This document shows positions 1 through 7,644 of a stretch of 64,000 bases of DNA, piece by piece (the first letter of the stretch is position 1; every line of letters starts with the position of its first letter). Made by a program: the position numbers and the translations under genes. The stretch is from positions 248,001-312,000 of the forward strand of contig NZ_FMZS01000002.1 in NCBI RefSeq assembly GCF_900101265.1. Reading direction: 5' to 3'. Below the pieces are notes generated by a model. That model had not been told where the DNA came from and made no database searches. It saw only the letters and a program-made list of their open reading frames with translations. This DNA is from Massilia sp. PDC64. Its GTDB lineage: Bacteria; Pseudomonadota; Gammaproteobacteria; Burkholderiales; Burkholderiaceae_D.

Positions 1-361
1 TCTCGAGCGGACCGCCCCGTTCCATGAATTCGCGCGGCGACACCTCCGCATGCACGATGCCGCGGCCGGCCGTCATCCATTGCACGCCGCCGGGACCGAT
101 GATGCTTTCATGGCCCGCGCTGTCGCGGTGCGCGAGCAGGCCGTCGAGGATGAACGTGACGGTCTCGAAGCCGCGGTGCGGATGCGGGCCGAACGGCAGG
201 CCGCGGTTGTGCGGCGGATAGACCTGCGGGCCGTGATGGTTGAGGAACAGGAAGGGATCGACCTGGTCCAGATGCGGACCCGGTACGGGGCGTTGGGTGA
301 TGAGGTCGCCGATGTCGTCGCGCAGCGCGGGGTGGACTCGCCGGATGATCTTGTGCGTCAT
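1..361 (-). CDS. Pirin family protein (C-terminal part outside window)
   Basis: The minus strand from the ATG at 361 reads a typical pirin N-terminal cupin: MTHKIIRRVHPA at the start, then FLNHHGPQ, FGPHPHRGFETVTF and GRGIVHAEVSPREF. The paired histidines of HPHRGF and the His/Glu of IVHAEVSPRE are the usual metal ligands of the family. Known members include quercetin 2,3-dioxygenase-like enzymes (YhhW), and the in vivo substrate is usually unknown. Only about 120 codons are visible because the gene runs off the left edge, so the length and the second cupin domain cannot be judged. It is transcribed divergently from the M20 peptidase gene, and the 120-nt gap between them must hold both promoters. 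Confidence 0.9.
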   Translation of the reverse strand, partial: MTHKIIRRVHPALRDDIGDLITQRPVPGPHLDQVDPFLFLNHHGPQVYPPHNRGLPFGPHPHRGFETVTFILDGLLAHRDSAGHESIIGPGGVQWMTAGRGIVHAEVSPREFMERGGPLE

Positions 362-482
362 GGTTGTCTTCGTTCGAATGGTCTCCCGCTACGATAACCG
401 ATTGCGACCGGAGGGGTCGCCAGCAATCTTTACGCAACCCTGCTATGCTCGTTTCCCCCTTTCAATTCTGGAGACGGAGACA

Positions 483-2012
483 ATGAATACGAAGACTTGC
501 GCACGCAACCTGGCGATGGCCATCAGCCTGGCCTGGGCGGCAAGCGCAACGGGCGCACCCGCCCAGGCCGTGCCGGGCGATACGGCGATCAAGGCGGCCA
601 AACATGCCGTCACCGCTTACCGCAACGACGTCGTCGAGACGCTCGCCAAACTGGTCAGCTACAACACGGTGGCCGACAAGGACATCCCGTGCGACCGCAA
701 TCCGCGCCACCAGGCGTTCAAGGATTACCTGAAACAGGAAGCGGGCCGCCTGGGCCTGGACTTCGCGGACTACGGCTGCGTGGCCGTCGTCGGCCTGGGC
801 AAGGGCGATGAGCGCGTGGGCCTCGTCGCGCACGGCGACGTGCAGCCTGTCGACGCGAGCAAGTGGAAGAAGTCGCCGTTCGAACTGGATCGCACGAGCG
901 AGCCGGGCCGCCTGCTGGCGCGCGGCGCCGAGGACGACAAGGGCCCCATCGCCACCGCGCTGTACGCGATGAAGTCGCTGAAGGACCTGCAGGTGCCGCT
1001 GTCGAAACGTATCGAACTGTACGTCTACATGGCCGAGGAATCGGACTGGGGACCGCTGGAAGAATTCATCAAGACGCACACGCTGCCGCAGATGAACATC
1101 ACGCTCGATGCGGAGTATCCGGCCGTGACGGCGGAGAAGGGCTACGGCACGCTGGCCGTGACGATGCCTGCGACCACGGCCGCGCCGCCGGCGGGCGCGC
1201 CGTTCGTCAAGGCCTTCAAGGGCGGCTTCTTCGGCAGCCAGATTCCGGAAGATGCACAGGCTACGATCGCCAACGCGACGCCGGCCCTCGAAGCGCAGAT
1301 CCGCGCGCGCGCCGGCAAGCAGACCGGCATGCGCTACCAGTACGAGTGGAAGGACAAGGACTTGCTCGTCGTCGCGAAGGGCTTGTCGGCGCACTCGTCG
1401 AAACCGGAAGACGGCGTCAACGCCATCAGCATGCTGGCCGACGCGCTGGCCGTGCAGGCGTGGCCGGACACGACTGCAGGCGCGCTCGTGAACTTCCTCA
1501 ACGAGATGGTGGGCACCGGCTACTACGGCGAGAAATTCGGCAGCATCGCCTACCGCGACGCCTTCATGGGCCCGATGACGTTCGCACCCACCGTGATCCG
1601 CCAGCAGGACGGCGGTGCCATCGAACTCGCGATTAACATCAGGAGGCCGCAGGGCAAGACGACGGAGCAGCTGACCAACGAGATCAATGCCGCGCTCGCG
1701 CAGTGGCAGGGCGCGCACGTGCAGCTGGCGAACGTGAAAACGCAGATCGGCGACCCGTGGGTGCAGAAGGATGCGCCGCAGCTGCCGGTGCTGATGAAGA
1801 CGTTCGCGTACTTCACGGGCATCAAGGATCCGAAGCCGCTCGCCATCGGCGGCGGCACGAATTCGCGCCTGTTCCCGCATGCCGTCAGCTTCGGTCCGGC
1901 GATGCCGCACACGGTCTACACGGGCCATTCCGAGCATGAGTTCATCACGACGAAGCAGCTCCTGCTGAACCTGCAGATGTACACGGCCGTGCTCGCCGAG
2001 CTCGCGAAATAA
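483..2012 (+). CDS. Secreted M20 family metallopeptidase (dipeptidase)
   Basis: A 509-residue zinc peptidase of the M20 family (PepV/carboxypeptidase-like), probably cleaving dipeptides or short peptides in the periplasm. The first metal ligand is in VAHGDVQPVD (His117), the bridging Asp is in RGAEDDKGP (about 151-152), the catalytic Glu pair is in MAEESDWGP (185-186), a further ligand is in TLDAEYP, and the last His is in the C-terminal YTGHSEHEF. The N-terminus is a signal peptide: a Lys/Arg start, an Ala-rich hydrophobic core and a likely cut after GAPAQA. The start at 483 follows GGAGACGGAGACA and puts the signal peptide at residue 1; a longer open frame upstream lacks this logic. It has no operon partner. 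Confidence 0.9.
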   Translation: MNTKTCARNLAMAISLAWAASATGAPAQAVPGDTAIKAAKHAVTAYRNDVVETLAKLVSYNTVADKDIPCDRNPRHQAFKDYLKQEAGRLGLDFADYGCVAVVGLGKGDERVGLVAHGDVQPVDASKWKKSPFELDRTSEPGRLLARGAEDDKGPIATALYAMKSLKDLQVPLSKRIELYVYMAEESDWGPLEEFIKTHTLPQMNITLDAEYPAVTAEKGYGTLAVTMPATTAAPPAGAPFVKAFKGGFFGSQIPEDAQATIANATPALEAQIRARAGKQTGMRYQYEWKDKDLLVVAKGLSAHSSKPEDGVNAISMLADALAVQAWPDTTAGALVNFLNEMVGTGYYGEKFGSIAYRDAFMGPMTFAPTVIRQQDGGAIELAINIRRPQGKTTEQLTNEINAALAQWQGAHVQLANVKTQIGDPWVQKDAPQLPVLMKTFAYFTGIKDPKPLAIGGGTNSRLFPHAVSFGPAMPHTVYTGHSEHEFITTKQLLLNLQMYTAVLAELAK

Positions 2013-2027
2013 ATGTGACATCCAGCG

Positions 2028-2056
2028 CCGCCCGGGCTCGCTCCCGGGGGCGTTTC
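2028..2056 (+). terminator. Weak GC hairpin after the M20 peptidase gene
   Basis: A GC-rich hairpin with CCCGGG in both arms (2031-2036 and 2043-2048), extended by GCC/GGC with a bulge. Only a short GTTT run follows, so termination is plausible but not strong. Confidence 0.35.
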
Positions 2057-2080
2057 ACGATTTTGGTCGCCCGGCAGTCA

Positions 2081-2144
2081 TGTAGGCCGGCTTCTCGCCA
2101 AAATGTGTAAATCCTTCCAAAAGATTTGTAGGTTTAGGCCTACA
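2081..2144. repeat. Nested inverted repeat upstream of the gal operon
   Basis: TGTAGGCC at 2081-2088 is matched by GGCCTACA at 2137-2144. Inside this pair AAATC (2109-2113) is matched by GATTT (2123-2127). The 336-base gap between the M20 gene and galT (2013-2348) contains this structure, a second palindrome at 2286-2299, and no convincing ORF. It may be a regulator-binding region or a structured 5' leader of the galactose operon. Its function is not shown by the sequence. Confidence 0.4.
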
Positions 2145-2285
2145 CGGATGCCGTCTTCATAGGAGAAAAAAGCCTGTCCGGCGGCTTTTCCCTAGGAGAG
2201 ACAGCAGACCGGGCCACGGTCGCCTGACTGGCCTCCGCGCGCCCAGTTGATTGTCGGAAAAGCTAGAGGTGGCGCCAAGAAAATG

Positions 2286-2299
2286 TGGCGAAAACGCCA
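2286..2299. promoter_or_regulatory. Palindromic operator-like site before galT
   Basis: TGGCGAAAACGCCA is a perfect inverted repeat (TGGCG-AAAA-CGCCA) 50 nt before the galT start. This is the size and symmetry expected for a dimeric repressor site, for example of the LacI or GntR type. No regulator gene lies next to the operon, so the binding protein is unknown. Confidence 0.4.
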
Positions 2300-2348
2300 T
2301 GATAGGATCAGACCTGACGCACGTAGCAATGCCTGACCTGTCGATGCC

Positions 2349-3443
2349 ATGCACAGCCAAGAACTGATCAAACCTGATGGAAGACATTTAACGTTGTACA
2401 GCAGCCGGCCGATCCCGGACGGCATCGTCGCGACCAGCCCCTTCGCCGAACCGCAACACGCCAACCCGCACCTGCGCTGGCATCCGCTGCGCGGCGAGTG
2501 GGTCACGTATGCCGCGTTCCGCCAGAACCGCACCTATCAGCCGCCGCCGCAGTACAACCCGCTGGCACCCACGCGCGACCCGGAACACCCGACCGAGATG
2601 CCGGCCGGCGACTACGACATCGCCGTGTTCGACAACCGTTTCCCATCGCTGGCGCTGGACGCGCACGAACCGCCGACGCTCACCGTGCCGACCGCACCCG
2701 CCAACGGCAAATGCGAGGTCGTCGTGTTCACGCAGGACCCCCAATCGGCCTTGAGCCGGCTGCCGTTGTCGCGCATCGAACTGCTGCTGGAAGTGTGGGG
2801 CGACCGCACGCGGCGCATCGGCGGCCAGCACCACATCCAGTATGTGCTGCCGTTCGAGAACCGCGGTGCGGAAGTGGGCGTCACGTTGCACCATCCGCAC
2901 GGCCAGATCTACGCCTACCCGTTCATCCCGCCCGTGCCCGCGCGCCAGCTCGCGCAGGAACGGGAGTACTACCTGCAGCACGGCACGAGCCTCCTGTGCG
3001 ACATGGCGCGCGACGAGGCGGCGGACGACAAGCGCGTCGTGTACCGCGACGACGAGGCGATCGCCTTCGTGCCCGCCTGCGCGCGCTATCCATACGAGGT
3101 ATGGGTGATGCCGACCGCGCCGTGCAAGGATTTCGCTGCCTTGAGCCCCGCGCAGCGTACGAGCCTCGCGCGCGCCTTGAAGACGGTGCTGCTCAAGTTC
3201 GACAACCTGTGGGAGCGCCCGTTCCCGTACCTGATGGTGTGGTACCAGGCGCCGACGGACGGCGGGGATCACCCCGAGACGCAGCTGCATTGCCAGTTCT
3301 ATCCGCCGTACCGCACGCGCGACCGGCTGAAATACCTGGCCGGCACGGAGATCGGCGCGGGCATGTTCGCGATGGACGTGCTGCCCGAGACGACCGCGTA
3401 CGAATTGCAGCAGGTCGACGTGCGGCTGGAGGAAGAGACATGA
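2349..3443 (+). CDS. galT: Galactose-1-phosphate uridylyltransferase
   Basis: 364 residues, the normal size for GalT. This Leloir-pathway enzyme exchanges UMP between UDP-glucose and galactose-1-phosphate. The active-site HPH motif with the nucleophilic His is in HHPHGQIYAY (residues 181-184), and the N-terminal RWHPLRGEWVTYAAFRQNR and the C-terminal LHCQFYPPYR are also family hallmarks. It is the first gene of a four-gene plus-strand operon: its TGA overlaps the ATG of the M24-like gene, and galK and a GH2 glycosidase follow. A palindrome 50 nt upstream may be its operator. No galE lies in the window, so UDP-galactose epimerisation must be encoded elsewhere. Confidence 0.95.
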   Translation: MHSQELIKPDGRHLTLYSSRPIPDGIVATSPFAEPQHANPHLRWHPLRGEWVTYAAFRQNRTYQPPPQYNPLAPTRDPEHPTEMPAGDYDIAVFDNRFPSLALDAHEPPTLTVPTAPANGKCEVVVFTQDPQSALSRLPLSRIELLLEVWGDRTRRIGGQHHIQYVLPFENRGAEVGVTLHHPHGQIYAYPFIPPVPARQLAQEREYYLQHGTSLLCDMARDEAADDKRVVYRDDEAIAFVPACARYPYEVWVMPTAPCKDFAALSPAQRTSLARALKTVLLKFDNLWERPFPYLMVWYQAPTDGGDHPETQLHCQFYPPYRTRDRLKYLAGTEIGAGMFAMDVLPETTAYELQQVDVRLEEET

Positions 3444-4543
3444 GCCGCGCTGCGGAAGTGTCCGAGAAGCTCGCGCTGTTGCGCGCCGCACTGGCCGAAG
3501 CGGGCGCGCAGGCGATCCGGCTGCGCGGCACCGACTGGTTCGCGTGGGCGACGGCGGGCGGAGATTCGTCCGTGCTGCTGGCCGCCGATTGCGGCGTGGC
3601 CGAAGTGCTCGTCACGCGCGACGAGGCCGTGATCCTGACGGACGCCATCGAGGCCGAGCGCCTGCGCGTGGAGCAGGTTCCGGACGTCTTTTCGTTCCAC
3701 ATCGCGCCGTGGGCCGAGACGGAGCTGCGCGAGACGTATGTGCTGGGCGTGGCGAACGGCGGCGTGGTGCTGTCGGACCGTCCCCGCAACGGCAACGGAC
3801 ATGCCGAACAACCGCTGCCCGCGAGCCTGCGCCTGCGCCGCATGGTCCTGCTGCCGCCCGAGCAGGACCGCTACCGCGCGCTGGGCCGCGACGCCGCGCG
3901 TGCGATGTCGGAAGCCCTGCGCGCCGCGCGGCCCGAATGGACCGAACTCGAACTCGCGGCGGCGGGCAGCCAGGCCTTGTGGCGGCGGGGGATCCAGCCC
4001 GCGCTCGTGCTGGCCGCCGGGGCGCGGCGCCTGTCGCTGTTCCGCCATCCCGTGCCGACGACCGAGCCGCTGGGCCGCCGCGCGATGCTCGTGTTCTGCG
4101 CGCGCCGCCATGGCCTCGTGGCGAACCTGTCGCGCGCGATCGCGTTCGGCGCCTTGACCGACGACGAGCGCAATGCGCAGGCCGACCTGCTGCAGGTGGA
4201 AGCGACGGGGCTCGACGCCGTGCGTCCGGGCCAGTCGCTCGCCGCCGTCTATCACGCGCTGGAGGCGGCGTACCGCCACGTCAACCGGCCGGACGCGATC
4301 CGCGAGCATCACCAGGGCGGCATCACGGGCTACCAGGCGCGCGAGATCGTCGCGAGCCCGAGCACGGCGACCGGCATCGAGACGGGGATGGCGTTCGCGT
4401 TCAATCCCAGCTTCGCGGGGATGAAGGTCGAGGACACGTTCCTGCTCGGTGCGAACGGGCTCGAGAACCTGACCGCGGACCCGGACTGGCCGGCGACGAC
4501 AATCCAGGGCCGTGCGCGGCCCGTTTGGCTGGAGGTGACATGA
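3440..4543 (+). CDS. M24 (creatinase/aminopeptidase P fold) protein with degraded metal site
   Basis: A 367-residue protein with the M24 pita-bread fold. The C-terminal half has the landmark [13 protein letters not shown] (around 290-302) and [19 protein letters not shown] (around 316-334), which resemble Xaa-Pro peptidases. Of the five usual metal ligands only the His of HHQGG and the Glu of VEDT are evident. The first Asp position reads MLVFCA, the second reads ANLSR instead of SDxTR, and the first Glu is Asn in FNPS. This points to a non-canonical or non-catalytic member. The ATGA overlap with galT and the 1-nt gap to galK show translational coupling, so it probably serves galactoside use, role unknown. 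Confidence 0.75.
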   Translation: MSRAAEVSEKLALLRAALAEAGAQAIRLRGTDWFAWATAGGDSSVLLAADCGVAEVLVTRDEAVILTDAIEAERLRVEQVPDVFSFHIAPWAETELRETYVLGVANGGVVLSDRPRNGNGHAEQPLPASLRLRRMVLLPPEQDRYRALGRDAARAMSEALRAARPEWTELELAAAGSQALWRRGIQPALVLAAGARRLSLFRHPVPTTEPLGRRAMLVFCARRHGLVANLSRAIAFGALTDDERNAQADLLQVEATGLDAVRPGQSLAAVYHALEAAYRHVNRPDAIREHHQGGITGYQAREIVASPSTATGIETGMAFAFNPSFAGMKVEDTFLLGANGLENLTADPDWPATTIQGRARPVWLEVT

Positions 4544-4544
4544 C

Positions 4545-5645
4545 ATGAACAATCCCGAAACCTTCTTCGGCGGCGCCCCGGAAGCATTCGCGTCGGCCCC
4601 CGGCCGCGTCAACCTGCTGGGCGAGCACACGGACTACAACGACGGCTACATGCTGCCCGTGGCGACGCCGCAGCGCACCGAGATCGCGCTCGCGCGCAGC
4701 CACGACGACCAGCACCACCTGTACTCCGGCACGCTGGACGGCAACGTCACGTTCGCGGCGAAAGGCGGCAGCGCGCCGCAGGGCTTCGGCAGCTATATCG
4801 AAGGCTGCATCCGCCTCGTCGAGGCGACGGGCGTGGAGGTGCCGCCGCTGCGCGTGTTCGTGACGACGAATTTGCCCGTCGGTTCCGGCCTGTCGTCGTC
4901 GGCGGCGCTCGAAGTGGCGATGCTGCGCGCGCTGCGCAATTTATTGGGCTTTGCCCTAGACGACGTCAGGCTCGCGCAGATCGCGCAGCGCGCCGAGATC
5001 GAATTCGCCCGCGTCAATTGCGGCATCATGGACCAGATGGCGTCGAGCCTGTGCGACGAACGGAACATGCTGTTCATCGATGCGCGCACGCTCGAGCACC
5101 GCCTCGTGCCGATGCCGGCAGGGACGGAGCTGATCGTCGTCGATTCCGGCGTGCCGCGCACGCTCGCGGCCAGCAAGTACAACGAACGCCGCGCCGAATG
5201 CGAAGAGGCGTCGCGCAAGCTGGGCGTGAAGGCCCTGCGCGACGTGACGGATCCGGCGGCCGTGGAGTCGCTGCCCGAGCCGCTGCGCCGGCGCGCGCGC
5301 CACGTCGTGCTGGAAGACCTGCGCGTGCTGGAAGCGGCGCAGGGCGTATCGGCCGAACGCTTCGGCGAACTGATGAACGCGTCGCACGAAAGCCTGCGCG
5401 ACGACTACGAGGTTTCGATTCCCGAGCTCGACCAGCTGGTGGCCGCGCTGCGCGCCGCCCCGGGCGTGCTCGGTGCACGCCTGACCGGCGCGGGATTCGG
5501 CGGGGCCACCGTCGCACTCTGCCGCGCCGGCCAGGCAAGACAGGCAGCGGAAACTGCACTCTCCACCTACAACAAAGCAGGACGTCAGGGTCGTATCCTG
5601 ATCCCGGTCCCGACCCAAGGAAAGGAAAACAATGAGCCAGTTTGA
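4545..5645 (+). CDS. galK: Galactokinase
   Basis: 366 residues, GHMP kinase family, phosphorylating galactose to galactose-1-phosphate for GalT. The galactokinase signature [19 protein letters not shown] is at about residues 20-38, the ATP-binding GHMP motif [16 protein letters not shown] is near 110-125, and the C-terminal [16 protein letters not shown] motif is intact. The start at 4545 lies directly behind the M24-like stop, with GGAGGTGACATGAC as ribosome site. The last 14 nt overlap the start of the GH2 gene, giving a tightly packed operon. Confidence 0.96.
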   Translation: MNNPETFFGGAPEAFASAPGRVNLLGEHTDYNDGYMLPVATPQRTEIALARSHDDQHHLYSGTLDGNVTFAAKGGSAPQGFGSYIEGCIRLVEATGVEVPPLRVFVTTNLPVGSGLSSSAALEVAMLRALRNLLGFALDDVRLAQIAQRAEIEFARVNCGIMDQMASSLCDERNMLFIDARTLEHRLVPMPAGTELIVVDSGVPRTLAASKYNERRAECEEASRKLGVKALRDVTDPAAVESLPEPLRRRARHVVLEDLRVLEAAQGVSAERFGELMNASHESLRDDYEVSIPELDQLVAALRAAPGVLGARLTGAGFGGATVALCRAGQARQAAETALSTYNKAGRQGRILIPVPTQGKENNEPV

Positions 5646-7440
5646 GTATCCCCGCCCGCAGCTGGTCCGCGACAATTGGATCAACCTGAACGGTAAATGG
5701 CGCTTCCGTTTCGACGATGACCTCGTCTGCAAGATGCCGGAAGGCGTGACCGGCTGGACCCACGAGATCAACGTGCCGTTCGCCCCCGAGACCGAGATGT
5801 CCGGCATCCAGGACACCGGCTTTCACCGCTTCTGCTGGTACGAGCGCGACTTCGAGCTGATGCCGTCCGAGGAGCGCGTCATCCTGCATTTCGGCGCCGT
5901 CGATTATTTTTCCCGCGTGTGGGTCAACGGCCAGCTCGTGGCCGAGCACGAGGGCGGCCATACGCCGTTCCGCGCCGACATCACGTCCGCGCTCAGTGCC
6001 GGCGGCAAGCAGACCGTGACCGTGTTCGTCGAGGACGATCCGGCCGACCTCGCCAAGCCGCGCGGCAAGCAGGACTGGCTGCTGGAGCCGCACTCGATCT
6101 GGTATCCGCGCACCACCGGCATCTGGCAGACGGTGTGGGTCGAGAAGGTGTCGCGCACCTTCATCCAGACCTTGCGCTGGACGCCGATCTTCGAAACGTT
6201 CGAGATCGGCTGCGAAGTGTTCGCCGGCGGCGATATTCAGGAAGACATGTTCGTCGAGGTCAAGATCTGGCACGGCGAACACCTGCTCGCGGACGACAAC
6301 TACAAGCTGCTGCAGGGCGAGGCGAACCGCAAGATCGCGTTGTCCGACCCCGGCATCGACGATTCCCGTAACGAGCTGCTGTGGAGCCCCGAGCGGCCCA
6401 CGTTGCTGGATGCCGAAGTGATCCTGCGCTGCGGCGACAAGATCGTCGACCACGTGAAGTCGTACACGGCGCTGCGCGCGTTCCACATCAACCGCGACCG
6501 CCTGCTGCTGAACGGCCGCCCGTATCCGCTGCGCCTCGTGCTGGACCAGGGCTACTGGAACGAGTCGTTCATGACGGCACCGTCCGACGAGCACCTGAAG
6601 CGCGACGTCGAACTGGCCAAGCTGATGGGCTTCAACGGTGTGCGCAAGCACCAGAAGATCGAGGATCCGCGCTACCTGTACTGGGCGGACAAGCTGGGCC
6701 TGCTCGTGTGGGAAGAGATGCCGTCGGCCTACCGCTTCTCGCCGCGCGCGATCACGCGCATGGTCAAGGAATGGACCGAAGCCATCGAGCGCGACTACAG
6801 CCACCCGTGCATCATCGTATGGGTGCCGTTCAACGAATCCTGGGGCGTGCCGAACCTGACGCTGACCCAGGCGCACCGCAACGCGGTCGAGGCGCTGTAC
6901 CACCTGACGCGCACCCTCGACGCGACCCGCCCGGTGATCGGCAACGACGGCTGGGAAGCGTCGGCCACCGACATCCTGGGCATCCATGACTACGACTGCA
7001 ACCCGGACAAGCTGAAGGCGCGCTACGAGGTCTCCGACCCCGTGCGCACGCTGTTCGACCAGCGCCGCCCTGGCGGACGCATCCTCACCTTGGACGGCTT
7101 CCCGCACCGCGGCCAGCCCATCGTGCTTACCGAATTCGGCGGCATCGCATTCGATCCGAACGCGACGCCGGAGGACGGCACGTGGGGCTATACCCGTGCC
7201 CATACGGCCGAGAGTTATCACGCGCTGTACCGAGATCTGCTGAAGGTGGTCAACGAGACCTTCATGTTCAGCGGCTTCTGCTATACCCAGTTCGCCGACA
7301 CGTTCCAGGAAGCGAACGGCCTGCTCAACGCGGACCGTACACCCAAGCTGCCGTTCGAGGTGATCAGCGCGGCGACGCGCAACGTCACCCTCGAACCCAA
7401 GGACGTGGAAGAGGAGGGAGACCAGCCGGGCAAAGCCTGA
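5632..7440 (+). CDS. Glycoside hydrolase family 2 (beta-galactosidase/beta-glucuronidase type)
   Basis: 602 residues with the GH2 order: an N-terminal jelly-roll sugar-binding domain ([13 protein letters not shown] start, [13 protein letters not shown] near 85), an immunoglobulin-like domain, then the TIM barrel. The acid/base Glu is in VPFNESWG (Glu402) and the nucleophile is in VLTEFGG (Glu501). There is no signal peptide, so it acts on imported glycosides. It is the last gene of the galT-M24-galK operon and overlaps galK, ribosome site AAGGAAAACA. The context favours a beta-galactoside substrate feeding GalK/GalT. The GH2 family also contains glucuronidases, and the sequence alone does not settle specificity. 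Confidence 0.88.
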   Translation: MSQFEYPRPQLVRDNWINLNGKWRFRFDDDLVCKMPEGVTGWTHEINVPFAPETEMSGIQDTGFHRFCWYERDFELMPSEERVILHFGAVDYFSRVWVNGQLVAEHEGGHTPFRADITSALSAGGKQTVTVFVEDDPADLAKPRGKQDWLLEPHSIWYPRTTGIWQTVWVEKVSRTFIQTLRWTPIFETFEIGCEVFAGGDIQEDMFVEVKIWHGEHLLADDNYKLLQGEANRKIALSDPGIDDSRNELLWSPERPTLLDAEVILRCGDKIVDHVKSYTALRAFHINRDRLLLNGRPYPLRLVLDQGYWNESFMTAPSDEHLKRDVELAKLMGFNGVRKHQKIEDPRYLYWADKLGLLVWEEMPSAYRFSPRAITRMVKEWTEAIERDYSHPCIIVWVPFNESWGVPNLTLTQAHRNAVEALYHLTRTLDATRPVIGNDGWEASATDILGIHDYDCNPDKLKARYEVSDPVRTLFDQRRPGGRILTLDGFPHRGQPIVLTEFGGIAFDPNATPEDGTWGYTRAHTAESYHALYRDLLKVVNETFMFSGFCYTQFADTFQEANGLLNADRTPKLPFEVISAATRNVTLEPKDVEEEGDQPGKA

Positions 7441-7644
7441 CCCAGGCGCCGCCCGGCGCGCTCCGAACCCCGACGCGAACACGGCACCCTCAGGGCGCCC
7501 GCCCCATCGCAGCGCGGCCACGGTTGGCCTGGCCACCCTTGGCCGCGCTGTGGACGGGTTCGTCCGTACCGCGCGCAGAACGGCGGTCGGTCGGCCCACG
7601 CCACCGATCAACCGAACGCCCCGAGTGGGCGAGAAGGAGCCATC

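Noticed and set aside
462..2021. A 519-codon minus-strand frame opposite the M20 peptidase
   Set aside because: Basic, repetitive composition with no recognisable motif; the opposite strand encodes a full M20 enzyme.
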